A stretch of 55,733 bases of DNA, taken from Saprospiraceae bacterium. Lineage in GTDB: Bacteria > Bacteroidota > Bacteroidia > Chitinophagales > Saprospiraceae. Positions 42,613-51,437 of this stretch are shown here, piece by piece. The DNA is taken from positions 1 through 55,733 of the forward strand of contig JAIPBE010000020.1 in assembly GCA_021738725.1 (NCBI GenBank). Direction: 5' to 3'. The position numbers and the translations under genes are program-made. Under the pieces are notes generated by a model that had not been told where the DNA came from, searched no databases, and saw only the letters and a program-made list of their open reading frames with translations. Within the stretch, counting starts at the first letter, position 1, and each line of letters begins with the position of its first letter.

Positions 42613-42975
42613 TCAATGAGCTTCTGCTTCGATCCAAAGTGAGTGGCCTTTGCGTGTGCCGACAAAGAAAACTTTGAGTTTCTTTCGGTGGAATCCTTCA
42701 TGATTCGGGGTGAATGTCACCATGATCTCACCGGTCTCTCCAGGTGCGATGGCTCCGGATGGCCACCGGGGATTCGTGCATCCACAACTTGTGCGGATGG
42801 TTTCAATGACCAGGGGCGCCGTCGATTTGTTGAGGAATGAAAAAGAAAATTCCGTATCCGAACGTACCTCCAGCTTGCCTAAGTCTATTTCTGTTCCCGG
42901 GATCCACTCGATTTCCTGGCCTGCAACGCTATGGAGCATCATCAGGAAGAATCCGGTCATCAATAAAGTTCTCAT
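42613..42975 (-). CDS. DUF1573 secreted protein
   Basis: A signal peptide (LLMTGFFLMMLHSVAG) is followed by an Ig-like DUF1573 domain: IDLGKLEVRSDTEFSFSFLN, then VIETIRTSCGCTNPRWPSG with the diagnostic SCGCT, APGETGEIMVTFTP, and GFHRKKLKVFF. At 120 residues it is a single domain, likely periplasmic. Function is unknown. It overlaps the lipocalin-like gene by 4 bases, hence co-translated. Confidence 0.9.
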   Translation of the reverse strand: MRTLLMTGFFLMMLHSVAGQEIEWIPGTEIDLGKLEVRSDTEFSFSFLNKSTAPLVIETIRTSCGCTNPRWPSGAIAPGETGEIMVTFTPNHEGFHRKKLKVFFVGTRKGHSLWIEAEAH

Positions 42976-43352
42976 TCAGAAGTCGAAGGTTGCATGATTC
43001 TGTTGAACCCGATAACAGTTCTTCGGTCTTGCAGGGTTCCACTGAGCAATAATGAATCATTGCTCAAATGCATGATCCGTAGTTTTCGATCCGGTGTTTC
43101 TGCAGATTGAATATGCAACCAGTCACTTTTGACATGGTATTGTCCGGATTCACTTTGGCCACCATACCATTCCAGATGATAGTGCCGATCCGGTGTGAAA
43201 GACAACAATATTGGGTCCACCTGGACCTGCCAGGCCGAATCAGCTACTGTGAGTGAATGTGCTTGCCATTGACCGATCAACCTTTCGGGTGGTGTCTGGT
43301 CTCTACAGGCAGAAACCATCAACAGGATCAATGAAAACAATAAATACCTCAT
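42972..43352 (-). CDS. Lipocalin-like lipoprotein
   Basis: ATG 43352 gives a lipoprotein signal (MRYLLFSLILLMVSAC, Cys16). A longer upstream open frame overlaps nhaD and is rejected. The mature part begins with the lipocalin-type LIGQWQAHS and shows alternating beta strands (LSFTPDRHYHLEWYGG, GQYHVKSDWLHIQSA, DSLLLSGTLQDRR). It is probably a small membrane-anchored barrel; the ligand is unknown. Confidence 0.78.
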   Translation of the reverse strand: MRYLLFSLILLMVSACRDQTPPERLIGQWQAHSLTVADSAWQVQVDPILLSFTPDRHYHLEWYGGQSESGQYHVKSDWLHIQSAETPDRKLRIMHLSNDSLLLSGTLQDRRTVIGFNRIMQPSTSE

Positions 43353-43360
43353 GTTTTGGA

Positions 43361-44689
43361 TCAAAATACCATTGAAAGCAGGATAAACGTTCCCGCGCCA
43401 CCGAGAAACCCGAGAGCAGCAATCCAGCTGATATTTTTCAGATACCAGATAAAATCGATGCGCTCCATGCCCATGGCTGCTACGCCAGCGGCAGAGCCAA
43501 TAATGAGCATACTGCCTCCCGTACCGGCAGAATAGGCGATGAAATGCCACAACCGGTCATCCATGGGAAAATTATACATCCCCATAGACGCTGCAACCAG
43601 GGGTACATTGTCGATCACAGCGGAGAAAAATCCAAGCACAATGACCACGATATCTACACTGGGGATGGCGGCATCCAGACCTTCAGCGGCATAGTTGAGG
43701 AGGCCGATCATATGGCCACCATGCCCCATAATGGCGGCACTTTCCAAAGCAGCAACAGCTGCCAGGATCCCCAGGAAAAAAATGATGCTGCTCATTTCGA
43801 TCCGGCTCAACGCATGTCGTGCGGTGAGGACCTCTTTTTCCTCCCGGCTGAAGTCTTCTCCGGGATGGATGTATTCTGAGATCAACCAGACGATACCCAG
43901 ACTCAACATAATCCCGATGTACGGTGGCAGATGCGTGATGGATTTGAAAACAGGCACAAAGATCAACCCTCCCAAACCAGCGAAGAGGATGATCTTGCTG
44001 GTTTTCAGCGGTTTGTCCTCTTCATGTGAGATCTGGACGGTTTTGGGGGAAATGTTGCCCTTGAAGGCCGGCAGAAACATGGCAATGATCCCTGGTATCA
44101 CCACGCAGACGAGAGAAGGCAGGACGATGTGTTCGATCAATCCGAGAGAACTGACCTTCTTACCGATCCACAACATGGTGGTCGTGACATCACCAATAGG
44201 TGACCAGGCCCCACCGGCATTCGCCCCGATGACAGCCATCGACACAAACCAGAGTCGTTCCTCACGCTGTGGAACGAGTTTTCGCAGGAGGGATACCAGG
44301 ACGATCGTTGAAGCCAGGTTGTCCAATGCCGCAGACATAAAAAAGGAAAGGATCAGAATGATCCAGAGCATTTTGGATTTCTTGGTAGTGTGGATACGGT
44401 CTGTAATGACGGCAAAGCCACGATGCAGGTCGATCAGTTCGACAATGGTCATGGCCCCGATCAGAAACAGCAGGATCTCCGCTATTTTGCCGATGTGATG
44501 CAGGAGGACCGGCTCCATTTCACCAACAACATGTTCGTGATTGATCACATCCAGATGTCCCAGAGAAATGATAGCCCAACACAGAGAACCCATCAGCAGT
44601 GCCGGAACAGATTTGTCCAATCTGAGCGGATGCTCAAAAACAATCATGGTATAACCGATCACAAAACAGAGGACAAGAGCGGTGATCAT
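43361..44689 (-). CDS. nhaD: NhaD-type sodium/proton antiporter
   Basis: This 442-residue polytopic membrane protein of the ion transporter superfamily has about 12 helices. Signatures of NhaD are LLFLIGAMTIVELIDLHRGF, SFFMSAALDNLASTIVLVSL, AVIGANAGGAWSPIGDVTTT and GFFSAVIDNVPLVAASMGMY. It exchanges Na+ for H+ across the inner membrane, which fits a marine or salt-exposed host. A TATCTTTG box lies 28 bases before the ATG on the minus strand (44724-44717). Confidence 0.95.
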   Translation of the reverse strand: MITALVLCFVIGYTMIVFEHPLRLDKSVPALLMGSLCWAIISLGHLDVINHEHVVGEMEPVLLHHIGKIAEILLFLIGAMTIVELIDLHRGFAVITDRIHTTKKSKMLWIILILSFFMSAALDNLASTIVLVSLLRKLVPQREERLWFVSMAVIGANAGGAWSPIGDVTTTMLWIGKKVSSLGLIEHIVLPSLVCVVIPGIIAMFLPAFKGNISPKTVQISHEEDKPLKTSKIILFAGLGGLIFVPVFKSITHLPPYIGIMLSLGIVWLISEYIHPGEDFSREEKEVLTARHALSRIEMSSIIFFLGILAAVAALESAAIMGHGGHMIGLLNYAAEGLDAAIPSVDIVVIVLGFFSAVIDNVPLVAASMGMYNFPMDDRLWHFIAYSAGTGGSMLIIGSAAGVAAMGMERIDFIWYLKNISWIAALGFLGGAGTFILLSMVF

Positions 44690-44778
44690 CCGTACGGGTT
44701 GTGCTTAAGAAAGCGCAAAGATAGTAGAATATCACACCGAGGTAAATGTCAGTCAGGCCAAATCAACTCATGTCCGGA

Positions 44779-44810
44779 TTTGTGGACTGCCGGAGTTCCA
44801 TGTACTTTTG
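44779..44810 (+). promoter_or_regulatory. Consensus promoter of the dusB-cca-plsC operon
   Basis: TTTG (44779-44782), 20 bases, TACTTTTG (44803-44810): a full match to the Bacteroidota consensus, 15 bases before the dusB ATG. Confidence 0.72.
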
Positions 44811-44825
44811 CAGTAAAATATAGAT

Positions 44826-45848
44826 ATGGTCAAAATCGGATCCATCGAATTAGGTGAATTTCCATTTCTGCTGGCACCCATGGAGGATGTCAGTGACCCG
44901 CCTTTTCGTGCCTTGTGTAAGGAGCAAGGTTGTGATCTGATGTACACTGAATTCATTTCGGTGGAAGGATTGATCCGGGATGCCACCAAGTCGGTTCAGA
45001 AGTTGGACATCTATGAGGAGGAACGTCCGATCGGTATCCAGATCTTCGGAGCGGAACTCGATTCAATGACCAGAGCTGCCGAGATTGTCGAAGAAGCCAA
45101 GCCGGAGATCCTGGACATCAACTTCGGTTGTCCAGTGCAAAAGGTGGTTTGTAAGATGGCTGGAGCAGGGATCCTGAAGGATATTCCCAAGATGGTCGAA
45201 CTGACCGCGGCCATTGTCAAGTCCACCAATCTGCCTGTAACGGTCAAAACCCGTCTGGGTTGGGATGACAGCACAATTTACATTGAAGAGGTGGCAGAAC
45301 GACTACAGGATGTGGGGATCAAAGCCATCTCGATACATGGACGCACCCGCAAGCAGATGTACAAAGGCGAAGCGGACTGGTCATGGATCGCCAAGGTGAA
45401 GAACAACCCGCGGATCCATATCCCCGTCTTTGGGAATGGAGACATCAACACCCCTGAAAAAGCGGTGGAATATCGGAACAGATTTGGCGTCGATGGCATC
45501 ATGATCGGCAGAGCCAGTATTGGCAATCCCTGGATCTTCAGGGAGATGAAGCATTATATGGCCACAGGCGAACATTTACCTCCTCCGACTCTGGAAGAAC
45601 GAGTAGATGCTGCCAGGCGTCATTTATTGCGTTCCATCCAATGGAAAGGACCCAAACTGGGCGTTCTTGAAATGCGCCGCCATTATACCAACTATTTCAG
45701 AGGTCTCGAAGGGATCAAAACCTTCCGGGCCAGATTGGTTACGGAGGATGATCTCTCTATCTTGCTTACGATTTTACTCGAAATCGAACATCATTATTCC
45801 TCTGCGGGTTACACCGCTCAGGCTGTGGAAAACCTGATTGAAATTTGA
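44826..45848 (+). CDS. dusB: tRNA-dihydrouridine synthase (DusB type)
   Basis: FMN-dependent enzyme that reduces uridines in tRNA. Family motifs: LAPMEDVSDPPFRALCKEQG, then DINFGCPVQKVVCKMAGAGI with the catalytic Cys, VTVKTRLGWDD, SIHGRTRKQMYKG, VFGNGDINTPEKA and GIMIGRASIGNPWIF. A C-terminal helical tRNA-binding domain follows from about residue 250. The 340-residue length is normal. It heads an operon with the cca-like gene (4-base overlap) and plsC, with a good promoter upstream. Confidence 0.95.
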   Translation: MVKIGSIELGEFPFLLAPMEDVSDPPFRALCKEQGCDLMYTEFISVEGLIRDATKSVQKLDIYEEERPIGIQIFGAELDSMTRAAEIVEEAKPEILDINFGCPVQKVVCKMAGAGILKDIPKMVELTAAIVKSTNLPVTVKTRLGWDDSTIYIEEVAERLQDVGIKAISIHGRTRKQMYKGEADWSWIAKVKNNPRIHIPVFGNGDINTPEKAVEYRNRFGVDGIMIGRASIGNPWIFREMKHYMATGEHLPPPTLEERVDAARRHLLRSIQWKGPKLGVLEMRRHYTNYFRGLEGIKTFRARLVTEDDLSILLTILLEIEHHYSSAGYTAQAVENLIEI

Positions 45849-47278
45849 TCTTTCCAATTGATAAAGACGAGCAGGACCTCCTTCGATTGATCGGGAGGAC
45901 AGCAGAGCAATTAGGAGCCCCCGCCTATATGGTGGGTGGGTATGTCCGTGATAAAATGCTGGGACGGCAAACCAAGGATCTGGATATTGTCTGTCTCGGA
46001 AGCGGCATTGAACTCTCCGAAGCCGTTGCCAGTCAGTTGCTTCCCCAACCCCATGTGACGGTATTTCGTCGTTTCGGAACCGCCATGTTTCGGCACCGGG
46101 GTCGTGAACTGGAATTTGTCGGCGCCCGCAAAGAATCTTACAGCGAAGACTCCAGAAAACCGGCGGTCGAAGAAGGCACCCTGGAAGATGATCAGTTCCG
46201 GCGTGATTTTACCATCAATGCCCTGGCCATCAGTTTGAATGAGTTTGATTTCGGACAACTTCTGGATCCATTCGATGGCATTAAACATCTGTCGGAGAAG
46301 ATCCTGAAGACACCCCTCGATCCGGGAAAGACCTTTTCGGACGATCCACTGCGCATGATGCGCGCCATCCGTTTTGCCACCCAACTCGGGTTTGTCATCG
46401 AACCAGAGACTCTTGAGGCCATCTCCCGTTATCGCGAGCGGATCCAGATCGTATCCCAGGAGCGGATCACTACCGAACTGAACAAGATCCTCGAAACGCC
46501 GACACCATCCGTCGGCTTCAAACTGTTGATGGATACGGGGCTCCTCCAATTGATCCTGCCGGAGATGGTGGAGTTGAAAGGAGTGGAGTTTAAAGAAGGG
46601 GTCGGGCACAAGGACAATTTCTATCACACCTTGCAAGTGGTAGACAACCTCTGTAAAAAATCGGATGACCTCTGGTTGCGCTGGTCAGCTGTCCTCCATG
46701 ATATTGCCAAACCGGCCACCAAACGATTTGAACCGGAGGTAGGGTGGACCTTCCACGGGCATGATGCCCTGGGAGCCAATATGGTGGTGAAGATCTTTCG
46801 CAGATTACGACTGCCCCTGGATCATAAAATGAAGTTTGTCCAGAAGATGGTTCGGATGCATTTGCGGCCGATATCCCTGACCCAGGAAGACATCACTGAT
46901 TCAGCAGTGCGCCGCTTGCTCTTTGATGCAGGCGATGACCTGGATGCACTTTTGACTCTTTGTGAAGCGGATATCACTTCCAAGAACCCGAAAAAGGTCA
47001 CCCGATACTTGGAGAATTATGCCCACCTGCGAACCAAACTGGAAGAGGTGGAGGAGAACGATCGGTTGCGTAATTGGCAACCCCCCGTTTCCGGAGAGAT
47101 GATTATGGAGGCATTTGGAATAGGGCCCTGTAAGGAGGTCGGGATGATCAAGACCAGAATCCGGGAAGCCATCCTGGAAGGCGATATTCCCAATCAATTT
47201 GATCAGGCGTATTCCCTCATGCTGGAGGAGGGCCAGAAACTCGGGTTGGTGACTTCTCGAACCAAAGCGGGTCAATGA
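45845..47278 (+). CDS. CCA tRNA nucleotidyltransferase / poly(A) polymerase-family protein with HD domain
   Basis: Class II nucleotidyltransferase: YMVGGYVRDKMLGRQTKDLD (about 28-47) carries the GG and catalytic Asp pair. RRDFTINALAI and DDPLRMMRAIRFATQLGF are the family blocks that follow. An HD domain (GHKDNFYHTLQVVDN, LHDIAKP; about 258-290) is in the second half. It adds or repairs the tRNA 3' CCA end. The start is TTG 45845 within TTGA, overlapping the dusB stop; the resulting MIFPIDKDEQ matches the expected N-terminus and the first ATG is too late. Confidence 0.92.
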   Translation: MIFPIDKDEQDLLRLIGRTAEQLGAPAYMVGGYVRDKMLGRQTKDLDIVCLGSGIELSEAVASQLLPQPHVTVFRRFGTAMFRHRGRELEFVGARKESYSEDSRKPAVEEGTLEDDQFRRDFTINALAISLNEFDFGQLLDPFDGIKHLSEKILKTPLDPGKTFSDDPLRMMRAIRFATQLGFVIEPETLEAISRYRERIQIVSQERITTELNKILETPTPSVGFKLLMDTGLLQLILPEMVELKGVEFKEGVGHKDNFYHTLQVVDNLCKKSDDLWLRWSAVLHDIAKPATKRFEPEVGWTFHGHDALGANMVVKIFRRLRLPLDHKMKFVQKMVRMHLRPISLTQEDITDSAVRRLLFDAGDDLDALLTLCEADITSKNPKKVTRYLENYAHLRTKLEEVEENDRLRNWQPPVSGEMIMEAFGIGPCKEVGMIKTRIREAILEGDIPNQFDQAYSLMLEEGQKLGLVTSRTKAGQ

Positions 47279-48009
47279 CGGCAACTCGTAAACTGTTGGG
47301 AAAGATCTGGGCTGTTTATGGCATGCTCGTCTTTTTTGTCATGCTCCTCATTCTATTTCCATTTTATCTCATTATTCTGGGACTCTTTCCCACAAGCTGG
47401 TTCAAACCCGTGATCTGGTTTAATCACCATGTCTATCCACGCATCTTCTTCGCCCTGGTGGGGATTCGGATCAAGGTGCACAATCGGAAGGTGTTGGATA
47501 CGGGTCGCCAGTATATCCTGGTCAGCAATCATCGCTCGGCCATAGACTTCATGGCCAACACGGTGGCCTTTCCAAATGTGTACAAGTACCTGGCAAAGAA
47601 GGAGCTGACGAAAGTGCCCTTCCTGGGGTTTGTCATCAAGAAACTATGTGTACTGGTAGATCGATCCAGCACAGCCTCCAGAATGAAGAGCCTGGAGTGG
47701 ATGAAAAAGAGTTTCGATGAAGGGTATTCGCTGTTTTTTTACCCGGAAGGCACGCGCAACAAGAGTGGCGAAGGTCTTGGTGTTTTCTTTTCCGGAGCGT
47801 TTCGATTGGCCCAGGAACTGCGTGTTCCTATAGCGGTGATGACCTTACAGAATGTGCACAAGAGAAGTGGGTCTGCCCGTTCGATGGACCTTTTTCCCGG
47901 CACCCTGCACATCCGATGGAGCGGCGTGGTGACGCCGTCAGATAATACGACGCATGAGTCACTGATGCAGGAAACCCGGGCGATGATGGCCCGAGACCTG
48001 ATGGATTGA
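47275..48009 (+). CDS. plsC: 1-acyl-sn-glycerol-3-phosphate acyltransferase
   Basis: One N-terminal membrane segment (LVFFVMLLILFPFYLIILGL) precedes the acyltransferase core with SNHRSAIDF (HxxxxD, about 83-91), KKELTKVPFLGFVIK, and FYPEGTRNKSGEG. It makes phosphatidic acid from lysophosphatidic acid at the inner membrane. Its ATG overlaps the cca-type stop by 4 bases (ATGA). Confidence 0.93.
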   Translation: MTATRKLLGKIWAVYGMLVFFVMLLILFPFYLIILGLFPTSWFKPVIWFNHHVYPRIFFALVGIRIKVHNRKVLDTGRQYILVSNHRSAIDFMANTVAFPNVYKYLAKKELTKVPFLGFVIKKLCVLVDRSSTASRMKSLEWMKKSFDEGYSLFFYPEGTRNKSGEGLGVFFSGAFRLAQELRVPIAVMTLQNVHKRSGSARSMDLFPGTLHIRWSGVVTPSDNTTHESLMQETRAMMARDLMD

Positions 48010-48576
48010 TCAGGAGATTTTCAGGATCAATTCGCGATCTCCATCCATTTCCGCTTTGATCACTTCATATGTTTTATGGAAGGTTTTCTCCGCCTGCTCT
48101 AGTTCGCCTGTAGCAGCCGAGATCTCGTTACGGGCAGTTTGGATCCTCTTTGCACCCTCTCCAATTGCATGCTCAATGCGTTCGATCTCCTTTTTAAATT
48201 CGTCGATCTTTGCTTCCAGCGTGTCAATGTCCTTTTTGCGGGCTTCGATCTTTCGATTCATCGCTGCAGCGAGCGCCTTGTCAAAATCACTTCTTTCCTG
48301 TTGCAATACCACCTTGTACCGATCCAGAGATTGGAGGATATGGGCCTTATCCACACCCATTGCAGAGGCAGTGGCGAATGCAGATTTGACCGCCAACTCA
48401 CCGGTCATTTCCATCTTTTTCAACTGGAACAGCGCCAATTTGAATTCCAGATAATCAAAACCTTGTTGGTTGTTTCGTTCCAGGGCCTTTATCAGGTAAC
48501 CCAGGCTTTTTTCATCCATTTTGTCCAGATGACCAAATGCCTGTTTCAATTTATCCTCCATGCGATTGTCTTTCAT
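48010..48576 (-). CDS. Coiled-coil protein of unknown function
   Basis: This protein of about 188 residues is almost all helical. The N-terminal part (LKQAFGHLDKMDEKSLGYLI, then FKLALFQLKKMEM) is compact. From about residue 95 a long coiled coil runs to near the end (KKDIDTLEAKIDEFKKEIER, EISAATGELEQAEKTF). No signal or membrane segment, so cytoplasmic. I do not recognise a family. Its stop codon directly abuts that of plsC on the other strand. Two further ATGs (48591, 48561) are possible starts. Confidence 0.75.
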   Translation of the reverse strand: MKDNRMEDKLKQAFGHLDKMDEKSLGYLIKALERNNQQGFDYLEFKLALFQLKKMEMTGELAVKSAFATASAMGVDKAHILQSLDRYKVVLQQERSDFDKALAAAMNRKIEARKKDIDTLEAKIDEFKKEIERIEHAIGEGAKRIQTARNEISAATGELEQAEKTFHKTYEVIKAEMDGDRELILKIS

Positions 48577-48647
48577 GCAAATGTACGCCATTCATGGCCA
48601 GTGAACAGGTTGTGATCTGTCCTCATATTTTAAGGATCGATTGGGGC

Positions 48648-51437
48648 TCAACCATGACTGGCTGTGATCAGACTGCCTCTGACCGGGTCTAGAGTGATCT
48701 TCAAATAGGCATTGACCTCTTGTTGCAGATCCTCGACATGGGAGATGATACCTACACTCCGATTTTCGCCACGCAATGCTTTCAAGGTATCCAGCACCAG
48801 AATGAGACTGTCTCTGTCCTGCGTACCGAATCCTTCATCCAGGAAGAAGAAATCACGATCGCCCTGTCGATGATCTCGGATCTGCTCGGCCAGGGAGAGG
48901 GCCAATGCCAGTGCTGCCTGGAAGAGTTGCCCTCCCGAAAGGGTTTTGACCAGTCGCAGCGCCCCACCATGGTAATAGTCCCGGACCATGATCCGGTTGT
49001 CCTCGCCGAGTTCCAGCCGAAGTTTGTGCCGGGTCATTTTATAAAAACGTTGATTGGCATGTTCGAGGATCTGCCGTAAATATCTGGATGCCGCAAAATC
49101 GACCATCCCCTTTCCTCTGAACAATGTGTCGAGGGTCTTGAGGTTGTTGAGTTTGTTAGAGACCACCTGGAATTCTGCTTTCAGCCTCACCGCTTCCTCC
49201 ATGCGCAGATTGGTGTCCTTGATCTGCGTCTCGATGACGGCCAGCTGGTTGGACCAATGAGTAGCCTGGCCCTCCAGTGCTGCCAGTTCCTCCTTCAATT
49301 TCGCGACAGCCTGTTGCGTATCCATATCTGCAACGGCCGCATATCGATCGGGATGAGCCTCCTTCAGGACAATGTTCTGTTCTTCCAGCCTGCCGTTCAG
49401 CTGTTTGTCCTGTTCATCAAAATACTCCTTCCGGATCTGATCTTCCTGCAAGCGGTCTCGGGCATCCTGAACCTTTTTTTGAGAATCCCCCACCGCCGTG
49501 GCGATCGCCCGACTTTCTTGTTCCAACTGCTGGATGGTTTGCAAAAGTTCCTCCCGTGAGCGTTCCAGGTAGGTCTCCAAACCATCCAGCGTCCCGATCT
49601 GCTCGGCGAGTGTATCGACCCGACTTTGCAGTCGCAAGGCTTCAGCTTCGTGGGCCTTCACTCCGGTTTCCTGGTGGATATATTGTTTTTCAATTTGCTG
49701 AAGTTCCTCCTGTTGGACATGATGCGCCTTTTGCATGCTGTCGATCTGTGCCGAATAGGTTGACTGCTGCTCCAACCATTCGGTCAGTTTATCGTGGGAT
49801 AGTCCCCAGTTCTCTAAATGCGGCGTTAATCGGGCTTGAACCGCTTGAATATTTTGATACTCCTGTCTTAAAGTCTTCAATCGTTCCTCCTGCATCACGA
49901 TCTTGTTTTCCAGTTGAAGGGAGTTCTCCCAGAGGGACTTCATGCGATGCAGGGCCTTTCGCTTTTGATCCTTCTTTTCGGTCAATGATCTCACCTTGTC
50001 CTGGCTTTGATCGGGCGTATAAGGCACAGGATGATCCAGCGAACCGCAAAGCGGACAAGGCTGTCCATCTGCCAACTGGTCGGCGAACGGGGATAGTCCG
50101 GATTGCAGCTGGACATGCAGGATCTCTTGTTCTATTCGTTCCAGGTTCGCTTCCACATTTTTCGTCCATTCCGGGATCAACTCCCCCGGGTTTTCTGGTA
50201 GCGCATGATCAAATAGAGTCGGGTCCCAGTGTTGTTGCCAGAACACCTGCAATTCCGTTTTCACCCGATCCAGTTGAAATCTGCCTTCTTTTCCACTCGA
50301 TTCAAGTTCAAGCCTTTTCTGTTCGGCTTGTTGCCACTGATAGGACCAGGCTGTTCGTTCCTGGATCGTTTCAGAGGAGGCCCTTTTGGCCAGGAGGCTG
50401 GAGATATTCTGGTTGGACTCTTCCAGCATCAATCGTTTTTGCTTCATCTGCTCCTGCAAGGGCAACAAAGCCTGTTTCTTGATCTGGGTTTTCTGATCCA
50501 ACTCCGATAGTTCATGCTTGCTGGACTGGAGATCCATGAGCAGCCGAAGTTGTTGGGTCAGCTGTTGCAATTGGGGCAGGCTGGCTTCTTTTTGGACAAG
50601 AGCGGCATGCTGCTTTTGCAGTCCATCCAGTTGAAATGTGCGTTCCTGGATCAATGGCAGAAGTTTCTGCAGGGATGCCTGATTCTGATCGAATTCTATC
50701 CGGGTTCGATGATAGGTCGTCAGCGCTTCCAACTCCAGGGTGGTTTGCCTGACCTTTTGGACCGCTGCTACTTGTTCCGCTTGCAGGCGTTTGCGTTCCG
50801 TTTCCAATTGGGGAAGCGGTGTCACCAGGATTCGCTCCAGCGTTTCCAGTTGCCCGGCCAGATGCTGTTCGTGGCTTTTTGTGCGGCCGATCAAATTGCG
50901 CAGAGGACCGGCCAGGTCGAATCGGTGCAGATGAAACAGATGTTGCATCATCTCCGTCCGGTCCTTGTCGCTGAGCTGCAGGAATTCCTGGAATTTGCCC
51001 TGTGGGACAATCACCGTTCGTGTAAAGTGATCATAGGACAAGCCGATCGCGTCCTGAATGGTTTGTTCCGTAACAGGAACGGGTACATCCGCTTCGAGGA
51101 TAAAGCATTCCCGATTCATGAACGGGCCGCTCTTGCGTCTTTTTCCGGTAGCCAGACACTGATAGCGCCGACCATCCACCAGCGAATCGAAGGTGAATCG
51201 AATATAGGCCGTATCCGCATCGAGATTGAACATGTTGGCCGCCACGCTGTCGCGTTTGTTCATGCGTTCGACCTGGCCATAGAGTGCATAGGTGATGGCA
51301 TCCAGAAGGGATGATTTGCCGCTACCGACAGATCCGAAGATGCCGAAAAGATGAGCATCCAGGAGCGGTTGGAAATCAATTCGGGTGCGTTCCCTGTACG
51401 AATAGATTCCCTCCAGGATCAATTCAACGGGTATCAT
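48648..51437 (-). CDS. sbcC: Exonuclease subunit SbcC (Rad50-like ATPase)
   Basis: SMC-like ATPase of the Mre11-Rad50 type. Walker A FGSVGSGKSSLLDAITYALY is near residue 35. Long coiled coils meet at the zinc hook CPLCGS (about 459). The C-terminal part has KTLSGGQLFQAALALALSLA (signature, about 828) and Walker B FFFLDEGFGTQD (about 865). With SbcD it opens hairpins and cleans DNA ends. 929 residues is slightly short of E. coli SbcC. Its start overlaps the sbcD stop by 4 bases. Confidence 0.96.
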   Translation of the reverse strand: MIPVELILEGIYSYRERTRIDFQPLLDAHLFGIFGSVGSGKSSLLDAITYALYGQVERMNKRDSVAANMFNLDADTAYIRFTFDSLVDGRRYQCLATGKRRKSGPFMNRECFILEADVPVPVTEQTIQDAIGLSYDHFTRTVIVPQGKFQEFLQLSDKDRTEMMQHLFHLHRFDLAGPLRNLIGRTKSHEQHLAGQLETLERILVTPLPQLETERKRLQAEQVAAVQKVRQTTLELEALTTYHRTRIEFDQNQASLQKLLPLIQERTFQLDGLQKQHAALVQKEASLPQLQQLTQQLRLLMDLQSSKHELSELDQKTQIKKQALLPLQEQMKQKRLMLEESNQNISSLLAKRASSETIQERTAWSYQWQQAEQKRLELESSGKEGRFQLDRVKTELQVFWQQHWDPTLFDHALPENPGELIPEWTKNVEANLERIEQEILHVQLQSGLSPFADQLADGQPCPLCGSLDHPVPYTPDQSQDKVRSLTEKKDQKRKALHRMKSLWENSLQLENKIVMQEERLKTLRQEYQNIQAVQARLTPHLENWGLSHDKLTEWLEQQSTYSAQIDSMQKAHHVQQEELQQIEKQYIHQETGVKAHEAEALRLQSRVDTLAEQIGTLDGLETYLERSREELLQTIQQLEQESRAIATAVGDSQKKVQDARDRLQEDQIRKEYFDEQDKQLNGRLEEQNIVLKEAHPDRYAAVADMDTQQAVAKLKEELAALEGQATHWSNQLAVIETQIKDTNLRMEEAVRLKAEFQVVSNKLNNLKTLDTLFRGKGMVDFAASRYLRQILEHANQRFYKMTRHKLRLELGEDNRIMVRDYYHGGALRLVKTLSGGQLFQAALALALSLAEQIRDHRQGDRDFFFLDEGFGTQDRDSLILVLDTLKALRGENRSVGIISHVEDLQQEVNAYLKITLDPVRGSLITASHG

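Noticed and set aside
43353-43550. Upstream extension of the lipocalin-like gene into nhaD
   Set aside because: It would overlap nhaD in another frame; the lipoprotein signal starts cleanly at 43352.
49277-50482. 401-residue open frame opposite sbcC
   Set aside because: Antisense of the coiled-coil region of sbcC; composition is Pro/Ser/Arg-rich without domains.
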